Positions 8,564-16,722 of a stretch of 64,000 nucleotides of DNA are shown in pieces; within the stretch, counting starts at the first letter, position 1, and each line of letters begins with the position of its first letter. Origin of the DNA: an uncultured Burkholderiales bacterium (lineage in GTDB: Bacteria; Pseudomonadota; Gammaproteobacteria; Burkholderiales; Burkholderiaceae_C); assembly GCA_945952065.1 (NCBI GenBank), contig CAMFGY010000002.1:303171-367170 (forward strand). Direction: 5' to 3'. Position numbers and translations under genes: made by a program. Under the pieces are notes generated by a model, which had not been told where the DNA came from, searched no databases, and saw only the letters and a list, made by a program, of their open reading frames with translations.

Positions 8564-10435
8564 ATGGAAGAGTGGATTGGCGAGCGTTGGCACCGTTGGA
8601 TCACCCGCGCCGCGGACCGCAGCCATGCGCAAGCAGCCGTAACGCTGGAGGAACTGCAAGCGCCCTTGGGCCTGCTGTACCGTGCGGCGGGCGGGGGGCC
8701 GGCGGTGCGCATCGTGCCGGCGGCCGATATGCACATCGGCGGCCCGCGCAACTGGCTGCAACGCATTGCGGGCAGTGGCCAGCGCGCCGCCCTGCCCCGC
8801 CTGGACGCCGAGACCCTGGCGCTGCCGCCGCGCATCGCCTTGTTTGAACACAGCACGCTGAACCGAGACCTCTACCTCTGGCTAGCCGCCCTGGCCGCCT
8901 GCTATGAGCCCAGCGGCCAGGGCTGGGCGGCCGACAATCTGCAAGCCTGCCGACTGGCGCTGCAACGCTGCCCCGGCCTTTTGCCGCGCTGGCAAAGGCT
9001 GCGCGACGCCCATCTGGCACAGCGCCGCCAAGAGGCCAAAGCGCTGCGCAGCGCGCAGGCCCGCAGCGCCGAAGTGCGTTTGCAAGCCCTGCTGACTGAG
9101 CCTGCGCTGACGCCGCCCGCCGAAGATTGGGATGACGCCGACGCCGCGCTGCTGGCGCCGGTCTGCCTGTGGCTGCAAGCCCTGCCCGCTGCGGCGCTGA
9201 TGCCGCCCGGCCAAGCGCGCCAAGCGCAAGGCGCCGCCCTCCCACCCGGCCGCGCCGCAAGCCAGCCGCAGCAACAGGCCCAAAAGCGGCGCCGCACCCG
9301 CGTTGCTCAATCGGCCTCGCAGCGCGCACCGCTCTTGTTGGCCGCCAAGTCAGAGTCCTTGCGCAGCTGGAGCGAGCATGTGCCCATGGACCGCGCCAGC
9401 GATGAGGACTGCGATCTGCAAGAAGCCCAAGCCGCGGCCGACGATATGGAAGCACTGACGCTGTCCCGCGACGGTGCGGCCAGCGCCGCGCGCATCAAGT
9501 TCGACCTCGACCTGCCCAGCGCCGCGGCCGACGATTTGCAACTGGGCGAAGGCGAAACCCTGCCCGAGTGGGATTGGAAGCGCAAGCGCCTGCTGCCCGC
9601 GCATTGCCGGGTGCAGACCCTGGTGGCGCGGCCCGACACCGCGGCCTTCACGCCCGCGCCTGCCTTGCGCCAAACCGCGCGCCGCTTGCGCCGCCGCCTG
9701 GAAACCCTGCGCGCCGCGCCGCAATGGCAGCGCGGCTGCCACGAGGGCGAAGCCCTGGACCTGGACGCCTGGGTGCGCCACCTGGGCTGCGTGCAAGCAA
9801 GCAGCCACTCGGAGCCCCAGGTCTGGGCGCGCCGTCAGCGCGGCGAACGCAGCTTGGCCACCCTGCTGCTGGCCGATCTGTCCCTGTCCACCGACGCCTA
9901 TGCCAACAATGAGCAGCGGGTGATCGATGTGATCCGTGATGCGCTCTACGTCTTCGGCGAGGCGCTGCAAGGCTGTGGCGATGCTTTTTCCATGCTGGGC
10001 TTCAGCTCGGTGCGGCGCAGCCAGGTGCGCATTCATCAGCTGAAAGACTTTGAGGAGCCCTGGTGCGCGGCGGTGCAAAACCGGGTCGGCGCCATCAAGC
10101 CCGGCTACTACACCCGCATGGGTGCAGCCATCCGCTTGGCGACCCGGCGTTTGCAAGACCGGCCGGAGCGCCAGCGCCTGCTGCTTTTGCTGACCGATGG
10201 CAAGCCCAATGATCTCGATGTGTACGAAGGCCGCTGGGGCGTGGAAGACACCCGCGAGGCCGTCAATGAAGCGCGCCGCGCCGGGCTGCAGCCTTTTTGC
10301 ATCAGCATCGACGAAGACGCTGCCCGCTATCTGCCCCATCTCTTCGGCCAACAAGGCTGGACCCAGGTGCTGCGCCCGGCCGAGCTGCCGCTGCGACTGG
10401 CCCGCATCTACAGCCGGCTGACGCGCCAGAGCTGA
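8564..10435 (+). CDS. norD: NorD, von Willebrand A protein for nitric oxide reductase activation
   Basis: 623 residues, a usual NorD size. The C-terminal third is a vWA domain with a MIDAS motif 'ADLSLSTDA', a downstream 'RMGAAIRLATRRL' and 'LLLLTDGKPND'. The long Ala/Gln/Arg-rich middle is low in recognisable motifs. Family role: partner of the NorQ AAA+ ATPase for FeB insertion into NorB. Last gene of the nor operon; the next gene has its own Fnr/Dnr box. Confidence 0.93.
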   Translation: MEEWIGERWHRWITRAADRSHAQAAVTLEELQAPLGLLYRAAGGGPAVRIVPAADMHIGGPRNWLQRIAGSGQRAALPRLDAETLALPPRIALFEHSTLNRDLYLWLAALAACYEPSGQGWAADNLQACRLALQRCPGLLPRWQRLRDAHLAQRRQEAKALRSAQARSAEVRLQALLTEPALTPPAEDWDDADAALLAPVCLWLQALPAAALMPPGQARQAQGAALPPGRAASQPQQQAQKRRRTRVAQSASQRAPLLLAAKSESLRSWSEHVPMDRASDEDCDLQEAQAAADDMEALTLSRDGAASAARIKFDLDLPSAAADDLQLGEGETLPEWDWKRKRLLPAHCRVQTLVARPDTAAFTPAPALRQTARRLRRRLETLRAAPQWQRGCHEGEALDLDAWVRHLGCVQASSHSEPQVWARRQRGERSLATLLLADLSLSTDAYANNEQRVIDVIRDALYVFGEALQGCGDAFSMLGFSSVRRSQVRIHQLKDFEEPWCAAVQNRVGAIKPGYYTRMGAAIRLATRRLQDRPERQRLLLLLTDGKPNDLDVYEGRWGVEDTREAVNEARRAGLQPFCISIDEDAARYLPHLFGQQGWTQVLRPAELPLRLARIYSRLTRQS

Positions 10436-10478
10436 GGCTGCCGGCCTTCCTTTCTTCCCTCTTTGCTCGCCCGCGCAC

Positions 10479-10492
10479 TTGAGGCAAATCAA
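10479..10492. promoter_or_regulatory. Fnr/Dnr-type box upstream of first Crp/Fnr regulator
   Basis: TTGAGGCAAATCAA matches TTGAT-N4-ATCAA at 9 of 10 positions. Its centre is 71 bp before the ATG at 10557. Suggests the regulator is controlled by itself or its neighbour. Confidence 0.65.
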
Positions 10493-10556
10493 GGGCAGCG
10501 CGCGCGGCCCTCGGGACAATGGCCTTGCACCCACTCTCACTGCCGGACACTTCATC

Positions 10557-11261
10557 ATGGACATGCGCGCCTTCGATCTCCCTCGTTATCTGTCGGTGCT
10601 GCCGCTCTTCACCGACCTCAGCCCGGCCGAGTTGCAGCGCTTGGCGCAAGGCTGCTCGCTGCGGCGCTTGGCGCGCGGCGACACGGTGTTTCGCGTCGGC
10701 CAGCCCTGCGAGGAGTTCCATGTCACGGTCACCGGCCAGGTCAAGCTGTTTGCCATATCGCCGGCCGGGCAAGAGAAGGTCATCGAGCTGGTCGGCCCCG
10801 GCCACAGCTTCGCTGAGGCGCTGATGTTCACCGGGCGGCCCTACATCATCAATGCGCAGGCGCTGACCGACAGCCTGCTGCTCTCGGTGTCCAAACACGT
10901 CGTGCTCACCGAGATCGAACATGACAGCCGCTTTGCGCTGCGCATGTTGGCGGGCATCTCGCGGCGTCTGCATGGCCTGGTGCACGATGTGCAGGCCTAT
11001 GCCTTGCACAGCGGCGTGCAAAGGGTGATCGGCTATTTGCTGCGCGATCAACTGGTGGAAGACTGCGCCAGCGGCGAGGTCATCACCGTGTCTTTGCCGG
11101 TCAGCAAGGCCACGGTCGCCTCACGGCTGTCTTTGACGCCGGAGTACTTTTCGCGCGTGCTGCATGAGCTGGAAGACGCCGGCCTGATCGAGGTGGACAA
11201 GCGCGACATCCACATCCTCGACCCGCAACGCTTGGCCGCTTACACCTCGCCGGGCAGTTGA
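10557..11261 (+). CDS. Crp/Fnr-family regulator 1 (Dnr/NnrR-like)
   Basis: 234 residues from the ATG at 10557; a TTG at 10479 lies within the promoter box and is rejected. An N-terminal cNMP-type beta-roll (GDTVFRVGQPCEEFHVTVTG) is followed by a dimer helix and a C-terminal winged helix with 'SKATVASRLSLTPEYFSRVL'. The recognition helix has the E..SR pattern of Fnr-type TTGAT readers. Only scattered Cys are present and the N-terminal Cys cluster of Fnr is absent, so a [4Fe-4S] oxygen sensor is unlikely. A Dnr-type haem/NO sensor is the best inference. It sits between the nor and nir genes. Confidence 0.85.
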   Translation: MDMRAFDLPRYLSVLPLFTDLSPAELQRLAQGCSLRRLARGDTVFRVGQPCEEFHVTVTGQVKLFAISPAGQEKVIELVGPGHSFAEALMFTGRPYIINAQALTDSLLLSVSKHVVLTEIEHDSRFALRMLAGISRRLHGLVHDVQAYALHSGVQRVIGYLLRDQLVEDCASGEVITVSLPVSKATVASRLSLTPEYFSRVLHELEDAGLIEVDKRDIHILDPQRLAAYTSPGS

Positions 11262-11330
11262 GCCGCACGCCAGGCAAGACCTGACCCCGTGGTGCGCAAC
11301 AGTCCCATACTCCTTTGTGAGTAGCCCCCA

Positions 11331-11346
11331 TAGTTCTGAAGAACTA
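11331..11346. promoter_or_regulatory. 16-bp palindrome upstream of second regulator
   Basis: TAGTTCTGAAGAACTA is a perfect inverted repeat (7-bp arms, GA centre) lying 14 bp before the perfect Fnr/Dnr box. No T-tract follows. It may be a second operator for another regulator; nothing in the window identifies the protein. Confidence 0.35.
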
Positions 11347-11360
11347 CTGCACCGGCGAAT

Positions 11361-11374
11361 TTGATGCGCATCAA
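11361..11374. promoter_or_regulatory. Perfect Fnr/Dnr box upstream of second Crp/Fnr regulator
   Basis: TTGATGCGCATCAA matches the consensus TTGAT-N4-ATCAA at all 10 positions and is a full palindrome. Its centre is 73 bp before the ATG at 11441, allowing a class II (-41.5) promoter with a leader of about 30 nt. Confidence 0.8.
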
Positions 11375-11440
11375 GTCCGGCAGGCCGGCGACCGCAAGAA
11401 TCCCCTCGCTGAACACAGCGTCAACCGAAGGGAGTCCTCC

Positions 11441-12139
11441 ATGCCTGCAATCTTTGATGTGCCACGCTACCTGGCCGTATTGCCTTTGTTTGCGGGCCTG
11501 CCTGAGGGTGAAGTTCAGCGCATCAGCAAAGAAGGGGTGAGCCTGAAGCGGCTCGACCGCGGCGCCATGCTGCTGCATGCCGGTGATGCTTGCGATGCGG
11601 TGCATCTGGTGGTGACCGGCCATGTGAAGCTCTACGCCGTGGCCAGCAACGGCGCTGAGAAAGTGTTTGAGTTGGTGGGGCCCGGGCAAAGCATCGGCGA
11701 CACGCTGGTGTTCAACCAACAGCCGCATGGCTTGAGCGCCCAAGCGCTCAGCGAGACCTTGGTGCTGCGCATCAGCGCCGAGGTGCTGACGGCTCAGGTG
11801 CGCCGCGACCCCGCGTTTGCCCTGCGCTTGCTGGCCGGGGCGTCGCTGCGCATCCAAAGTCTGCTCCGCGACGTGGAGTCCTACTGCCTGCACAGCGGCG
11901 CACGCCGGGTGGCGGGCTATTTGCTCGAACAAGGCGGGCCCAAGAGCACCGGCTCGGCCGAGGCCATCACCGTGTCCTTGCCGGTCAGCAAGGCCACCGT
12001 GGCGGCGCGTTTGTCGCTGACGCCCGAGTACTTCTCCCGGGTCTTGCGCGAGCTGGAAGAAGAAGGCTTGATCGAGATTTGCCGCCGGGACATTCGCATC
12101 AAACATCCCAAGCGTTTGGCGCACTACACCGTGCAGTGA
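11441..12139 (+). CDS. Crp/Fnr-family regulator 2 (Dnr/NnrR-like)
   Basis: 232 residues; the ATG at 11441 is preceded by GGGAG. Same architecture as regulator 1: effector beta-roll (GAMLLHAGDACDAVHLVVTG), dimer helix ('YCLHSGARRVAGYLLEQ') and HTH ('SKATVAARLSLTPEYFSRVL'). The recognition helix is identical, so both should read the same boxes. No Fnr-type Cys cluster. The two look like a tandem duplication that has diverged in the sensor half. The 3' end overlaps the convergent nirE end by 16 bp. Confidence 0.85.
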   Translation: MPAIFDVPRYLAVLPLFAGLPEGEVQRISKEGVSLKRLDRGAMLLHAGDACDAVHLVVTGHVKLYAVASNGAEKVFELVGPGQSIGDTLVFNQQPHGLSAQALSETLVLRISAEVLTAQVRRDPAFALRLLAGASLRIQSLLRDVESYCLHSGARRVAGYLLEQGGPKSTGSAEAITVSLPVSKATVAARLSLTPEYFSRVLRELEEEGLIEICRRDIRIKHPKRLAHYTVQ

Positions 12140-12957
12140 AGCGGCGCCGCCTGCATAAAGGGCATCAGTTGCTCATGCAGCGCGGCCACAGGGCCGATCA
12201 CCAACAAGGCCGGTGAGCGCACACCGCTGCGTCGAGCCAAGGCGGGCAACTCCAGCAAACTGGCACGCAGGCAGCGCTGGTCGGCATGGCTGGCCTTGGC
12301 GATCAAGGCCGCAGGCGTCTGCGCGGACAAGCCATGCGCAATCAGTTGCGCACTGATGATTTCCAAGCCGCCCAGGCCCATATAGATCACCACGGTCTGG
12401 TGGGGGCGCGCCAGCATCGGCCAGTCCAGATCAACGCTGTGCGAGGCCTGTGCATCGCCGAGCGCGGCGTCGCGTTCGCTGCAGCGCAAATGGCCGGTGG
12501 CAAACACCACGGCACCGGCATGGTCGCGGTGCGTCAAGGGGATACCCGCGCAGGCCGCTGCCGCCTGTGCGGCGCTGATGCCGGGAATGGTCTGGAAGCT
12601 GATGCCCGCCTTCGCCAGCGCCTCGGCCTCCTCGCCGCCGCGCCCGAAGATATAAGGGTCGCCGCCCTTGAGGCGCAGCACCGAGCGACCTTCGCGCACC
12701 CGCCGGATCATCAGCTCGATGATGGCTTCTTGGCTGAGGTGGTGATGGCCGCTTTGCTTGCCCACATACACCAGCTCGGCTTGCGGATTGCACAGGGCCA
12801 AAACCTCGGGCGACACCAGGGCGTCGTACAGCACCAATTGCGCCTCGGCCAGTGCACGCGCGGCTTTCAAGGTCAAGAGCTCCGGGTCACCCGGCCCGGC
12901 GCCCACCAGGGTCACACAAGGGTTGGCGAAAAAACGCGGTTCATCCAGTCGGCTCAT
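12124..12957 (-). CDS. nirE: NirE, uroporphyrinogen-III C-methyltransferase (SUMT)
   Basis: 277 residues. On the minus strand two ATGs (12960, 12957) follow a GGAG; the second has the better spacing (7). SUMT motifs: 'VTLVGAGPGDPELLTLKA' near the N-terminus and 'LKGGDPYIFGRGGEE' in the middle. It makes precorrin-2 from uroporphyrinogen III, the first committed step towards haem d1. It is divergent from nirC across a 125-bp spacer holding a perfect 28-bp palindrome. A CobA in cobalamin or sirohaem synthesis is the alternative, but the haem d1 gene context favours NirE. Confidence 0.9.
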   Translation of the reverse strand: MSRLDEPRFFANPCVTLVGAGPGDPELLTLKAARALAEAQLVLYDALVSPEVLALCNPQAELVYVGKQSGHHHLSQEAIIELMIRRVREGRSVLRLKGGDPYIFGRGGEEAEALAKAGISFQTIPGISAAQAAAACAGIPLTHRDHAGAVVFATGHLRCSERDAALGDAQASHSVDLDWPMLARPHQTVVIYMGLGGLEIISAQLIAHGLSAQTPAALIAKASHADQRCLRASLLELPALARRSGVRSPALLVIGPVAALHEQLMPFMQAAPLHCTV

Positions 12958-13005
12958 CATCTTGCTCCAAGGTCTTGCGGCCCATTGTGAAAACAGGGGC
13001 TCTGG

Positions 13006-13033
13006 GCCGTCCTTGAACCAGTTCAAGGACGGC
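13006..13033. promoter_or_regulatory. 28-bp palindrome with Fnr/Dnr-type core, shared by nirE and nirC
   Basis: Arms GCCGTCCTTGAA and TTCAAGGACGGC are exact reverse complements around a CCAG centre. The core at 13013-13026, TTGAACCAGTTCAA, matches TTGAT-N4-ATCAA at 8 of 10. The centre lies 62 bp from the nirE ATG and 63 bp from the nirC ATG, so one site could serve both promoters. No T-tract, so not an obvious terminator. Confidence 0.65.
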
Positions 13034-13082
13034 GAATTGATATCCGGCAAGGATGCGGTCAAGCCATCCCAAAGTGCCGCCC

Positions 13083-13478
13083 ATGAATCCACGCAGAGCA
13101 AACCCGCCCTATGCAAACGCGCTTGCGCTGCTGCTGTGGCTGGCTTCGCCCCTGCAATTGCAGGCGCAGAGCCCCGCCTCTACAAGCAGCGCCGAGCCCA
13201 AGCCGGAACGCCAGCAAGCGCTCTTGCGCACATTGCGCCAGGACTGCGGCTCCTGCCACGGCATGCGCCTGACCGGCGGCTTAGGGCCTGCGCTGCTGCC
13301 TCAGGCGATGCGCGAGATCCCGCGCGCCTCGCTGGCCGCCGTCATCTACCACGGGCGCCCCGGCACCCCGATGCCGGGCTGGAAGACCCTGCTCAGCGCC
13401 GAAGAAGCCGAATGGCTGGCCGGCGTGCTGCAGGGTGAATCCGCCGCGTCTCCCACCGAGCCCAAGAGTCCTTCATGA
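13083..13478 (+). CDS. nirC: NirC-like monohaem cytochrome c
   Basis: 131 residues from the ATG at 13083; the earlier frame from 13053 lacks support. Sec signal peptide (ANALALLLWLASPLQLQA). Mature class I cytochrome c with haem site CGSCH at 55-59 and likely axial Met in 'GTPMPGW'. NirC proteins are small periplasmic cytochromes of nir operons proposed to donate electrons during haem d1 or NirS maturation. The stop overlaps the nirF start by 4 bp. Confidence 0.85.
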   Translation: MNPRRANPPYANALALLLWLASPLQLQAQSPASTSSAEPKPERQQALLRTLRQDCGSCHGMRLTGGLGPALLPQAMREIPRASLAAVIYHGRPGTPMPGWKTLLSAEEAEWLAGVLQGESAASPTEPKSPS

Positions 13479-14674
13479 AAAGCCCACCGTTCTCCCGCCC
13501 CCTCGCCCTTGTGCTGGCCCTGCTGCTGGCGGCTTGCAGCGCGATGACGCCGCCTGCGGCCCCGCAGATCCAGGGCACCGGCGATCTCGGCCTGGTGGTC
13601 GAGCGCGCCAGCGGCAGCTTGCAGTTGCTCAACACCAGCTCGCGCACCGCCTTGGGCCGCGTGCAAGGCCTGGGGGATCTCTCGCATGCCTCGCTGGTGT
13701 ACTCGCGCGATGGCGCACACGCCTATGTGTTTGGCCGCGACGGCGCGCTCAGCAAGGTGCATCTGCCCAGCCTCAGCGTGGTGGCGCGGGTGCAGCAAAG
13801 CGGCAACTCCATCGGCGGCGCAATCTCGCAAGACGGGCGCTGGGTGGTGGCGCAGAACTACCAGCCGGGCGGCATCAAGGTCTTTGACGCCCAAGACCTG
13901 CGCTTGGTGGCCGACATCCCGGCCGAATACGCCCCGGGCAAACGCTCGCGCGTGGTCGGCCTGGCCGATCTGCCGGGCCCGCGCTTCATCTTCTCGCTCT
14001 TTGACGCCGACGAAATCTGGCTGGCCGATCTCAGCCAGCCCAGCGCGCCGCAAATCCAAAAGTTCAAGAACGTGGGCCATCAGCCTTATGACGCCTTGAT
14101 CACCCCGGACGGCCGCCATTACATCGCCGGCTTGTTTGGCGAAGACGGGCTGGCCAAGATCGACCTCTGGGCCGCCGAGCCCAAGGTCGAGCGCATCTTG
14201 CCCGGCTACGGCCGCGGGCAGCAGCCGCTGCCGGTGTTCAAGATGCCGCATCTGCGCGGCTGGGCGGTGGCCGGGCGGCTGGCCTATCTGCCTGCCATTG
14301 GTCGCCATGAGGTCTTGGTGGTCGACACCCAAAGCTGGGCCGAGGTGGCGCGCATCCCGGTGGCCGGTCAGCCGGTCTTTGTGATGGCGCAGCCCGATGG
14401 GCGCCAGGTCTGGGTCAACTTCGCCGTGCCCGATTACGACAGCGTGCAAGTGATCGACACCCAAAGCCAGCGCGTGGTCCATGCCTTCAAGCCGGGCAAG
14501 GCGGTGCTGCACATGGAGTTCACGCCGCGCGGCGAGGCGGTGTGGATTTCAGCGCGCGACAGCGACCAGATCAGCGTCATCGACACCCGCAACTACCGCA
14601 GCCTGGCCACCCTGCCGGCGCAGGCACCCAGCGGCATCTTCTTCACCAGCCGCGCCCAGCGCATGGGACTGTGA
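13475..14674 (+). CDS. nirF: NirF, haem d1 biosynthesis beta-propeller
   Basis: 399 residues. Signal peptide with lipobox 'LLAAC' predicts a periplasmic lipoprotein. The rest is a haem d1-type eight-bladed propeller with WD-like turns ('SRDGAHAYVFGRDG', 'SQDGRWVVAQNY', 'TPDGRHYIAGLFGEDG'), related to the d1 domain of NirS and NirN but without a haem c domain. Needed late in haem d1 synthesis; a dehydrogenase role is proposed for the family. ATGA overlap with nirC, and the nirDL ATG overlaps its stop. Confidence 0.93.
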   Translation: MKSPPFSRPLALVLALLLAACSAMTPPAAPQIQGTGDLGLVVERASGSLQLLNTSSRTALGRVQGLGDLSHASLVYSRDGAHAYVFGRDGALSKVHLPSLSVVARVQQSGNSIGGAISQDGRWVVAQNYQPGGIKVFDAQDLRLVADIPAEYAPGKRSRVVGLADLPGPRFIFSLFDADEIWLADLSQPSAPQIQKFKNVGHQPYDALITPDGRHYIAGLFGEDGLAKIDLWAAEPKVERILPGYGRGQQPLPVFKMPHLRGWAVAGRLAYLPAIGRHEVLVVDTQSWAEVARIPVAGQPVFVMAQPDGRQVWVNFAVPDYDSVQVIDTQSQRVVHAFKPGKAVLHMEFTPRGEAVWISARDSDQISVIDTRNYRSLATLPAQAPSGIFFTSRAQRMGL

Positions 14675-15723
14675 TGAAGGCCGCGTTGAGCTCCGACGTG
14701 GATGCGCGCCTGCTGAACGACTGGCAGCAACGCTTTCCGCTGTGCCCGCTGCCCTTTGAGGCCCTGGCAGCGAGCCTGGACTGCCCGCCCCTCACGGTGA
14801 TGGAGCGCCTGCAAGCCCTGCAGGCGCAGGGTTCGGTTTCACGCATCGGCGGGATCTGGAATCCCGGGGCGGGCGGCGCCGCCCTGCTCTGCGCCATGGC
14901 GGTGCCACCCGCGCGCTTGGAAGCCGTGGCGCAGTGGGTCAGCGCCCACCCCGGCGTCAATCACAACTACGAGCGCGAGCATGTCTATAACCTTTGGTTC
15001 GTGCTGACCGGCTGCGATGCGGCGTCAGTCGAGCAGGCGCTGCAAGGCTTGGAGCGGCAATGTGCTTTGGCCGCATTGCGCCTGCCCATGCAGCGCGCCT
15101 ATCGCATCAACCTGGGCTTTGACCTGCGGCCCAGCACGGAGGCGAGCCCCCACACGCGCAGCGTGGAAGGCGCCACCCGCAGCGCCGCGCCGGCCGTGGC
15201 CCCTGCCGACCGGCCGCTGGCCGCCCTGGTGGAACAAGGCCTGCCGCTGTGTCGGCGGCCTTATGCGGCCTGGGCCGAAGCCCTGGCTTGCGATGAGAGC
15301 CAAATCATCGCCACCTTGCAGCATTGGCTGGACGTGGGCAGCTTGCGCCGCTTTGGCGTGGTGGTGCGCCATCATGAGCTGGGCTTTGCGTCCAATGCCA
15401 TGTGCGTGTTTGATGTGCCAGATGAAGCCGTGGACGGCTGCGCCCAAGTGCTGGCGGCGCAAGCGGGCGTGACCCTGTGCTACCGCCGCGCGCGTGCCCC
15501 CGGCTGGCCCTACAACCTGTATTGCATGCTGCATGGCCGCAACCGCGCCGAGGTGCAGCAATGGTTGCAGCAGGCCAGCCAACGCGCCGGGCTGCAGTCG
15601 TTCCCGCAGGCTCAGCTGTTCAGCCGCCGACGCTTCAAACAATGCGGCGCGCGCTACTTCAGCATGCAGGCTGCGGCCCGCCCCGGCCCTGCCGCCCGCC
15701 AGGAGATGCCCAGCCATGCATGA
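14674..15723 (+). CDS. nirDL: NirDL fusion, sirohaem decarboxylase
   Basis: 349 residues made of two AsnC/Lrp-like halves: about residues 1-155 (NirD type, 'NHNYEREHVYNLWFVLTG') and 185-340 (NirL type, 'CYRRARAPGWPYNLYCMLHG'). A linker with 'TEASPHTRSVEG' joins them. Family reaction: decarboxylation of sirohaem acetate side chains to didecarboxysirohaem, towards haem d1. The ATG at 14674 overlaps the nirF stop. In many bacteria these halves are separate genes; the fusion is known in some denitrifiers. Confidence 0.9.
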   Translation: MKAALSSDVDARLLNDWQQRFPLCPLPFEALAASLDCPPLTVMERLQALQAQGSVSRIGGIWNPGAGGAALLCAMAVPPARLEAVAQWVSAHPGVNHNYEREHVYNLWFVLTGCDAASVEQALQGLERQCALAALRLPMQRAYRINLGFDLRPSTEASPHTRSVEGATRSAAPAVAPADRPLAALVEQGLPLCRRPYAAWAEALACDESQIIATLQHWLDVGSLRRFGVVVRHHELGFASNAMCVFDVPDEAVDGCAQVLAAQAGVTLCYRRARAPGWPYNLYCMLHGRNRAEVQQWLQQASQRAGLQSFPQAQLFSRRRFKQCGARYFSMQAAARPGPAARQEMPSHA

Positions 15724-16225
15724 GCGCGCGCACACCGAGGTTCCCCTGCATCTGGACACCCTCGATGCAGCCCTGATCAACCGCCTGCAAAAAGACCTGC
15801 CGCTGTGCCCCCGCCCTTTTGCGCAACTGGCGCAGGAACTGGCGTGCAGCGAGGCGCAGTTGCTGGCGCGCCTGCAAAGACTGCTGGCCCAAGGCACTTT
15901 GAGCCGCTTTGGCCCGATGTTCCAGATCGAGCGTGCGGGCGGTCGCTTTGTGCTGGCGGCCCTGGCCGTGCCTGAAGCCCGCTACGCGGCGGTGGCGGCC
16001 CTGGTCAATGCCATGCCCGAGGTGGCCCACAACTACCGCCGCGAACATGCGCTGAATATGTGGTTTGTCTTGGCCACCGAGCGCGCCGATGAAATCGGTG
16101 CGGTGTGCCAGCGCATCGAAACGGCCACGGGCCTGAAGGTTTCGGCCTTTCCTAAAGAGCGCGAGTACCACGTTGGCCTGTATCTCGAAGCACAGCCTCA
16201 AGCCGCGGATGCGCCCCATGTCTGA
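15716..16225 (+). CDS. nirG: NirG, sirohaem decarboxylase subunit
   Basis: 169-residue AsnC/Lrp-like protein; the ATG at 15716 has AGGAG upstream and overlaps nirDL by 8 bp. Carries the family signature 'AHNYRREHALNMWFVLAT'. Works with NirD, NirL and NirH in sirohaem decarboxylation. The choice of NirG over NirD/H rests on gene order, since the four subunits are similar. Confidence 0.87.
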   Translation: MHERAHTEVPLHLDTLDAALINRLQKDLPLCPRPFAQLAQELACSEAQLLARLQRLLAQGTLSRFGPMFQIERAGGRFVLAALAVPEARYAAVAALVNAMPEVAHNYRREHALNMWFVLATERADEIGAVCQRIETATGLKVSAFPKEREYHVGLYLEAQPQAADAPHV

Positions 16226-16715
16226 ACCCACCCACAACACCCTGAGCCCGCTGGAGCGCCAGCTGATCGCCGCCACCCAGCATGGCCTGCCCTTGTTGGA
16301 GCGCCCGTTTGAAGCCGTCGGCGCGGTGGTGGGCCTGAGCGAGGCCGAGGTGATCGCCCAGCTGGCGCAGATGCGCGAGCGCGGCCTGATCCGCCGCATC
16401 GCCGCCGTGCCCAATCACTACCGACTCGGCTATGTGGCCAATGGCATGACGGTGTGGGACGTGGACGATGAGCAAGTCGACGCCCTGGGCGAGCGGCTTG
16501 CCGCACACCCGGGCGTCAGCCACTGCTACCGGCGCCCGCGCCACTTGCCCGATTGGCCCTACAACCTGTTTGCCATGCTGCATGGTCGCAGCCGCGCCGA
16601 AGTGGCGCAGCAAGCCCAGGCTTTGCGCGAGCTGCTGGGCAGCGCCTGCCGCAGCAGCGACATCCTCTACAGCAGCGCCATCTTGAAAAAGACCGGCTTG
16701 CGCATCAAGGAATGA
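16218..16715 (+). CDS. nirH: NirH, sirohaem decarboxylase subunit
   Basis: 165 residues from the ATG at 16218 (8-bp overlap with nirG); an ATG at 16209 is also possible. AsnC/Lrp-like fold with the NirH/L-type motif 'CYRRPRHLPDWPYNLFAMLHG', a near copy of that in the C-terminal half of NirDL. Completes the decarboxylase set for haem d1. Seven bases separate it from nirJ. Confidence 0.87.
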   Translation: MSEPTHNTLSPLERQLIAATQHGLPLLERPFEAVGAVVGLSEAEVIAQLAQMRERGLIRRIAAVPNHYRLGYVANGMTVWDVDDEQVDALGERLAAHPGVSHCYRRPRHLPDWPYNLFAMLHGRSRAEVAQQAQALRELLGSACRSSDILYSSAILKKTGLRIKE

Positions 16716-16722
16716 ACCCGCC

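Noticed and set aside
10479..10556. Start of regulator 1 at TTG 10479
   Set aside because: That codon is the first half-site of the Fnr/Dnr box, and the added residues do not resemble the family N-terminus.
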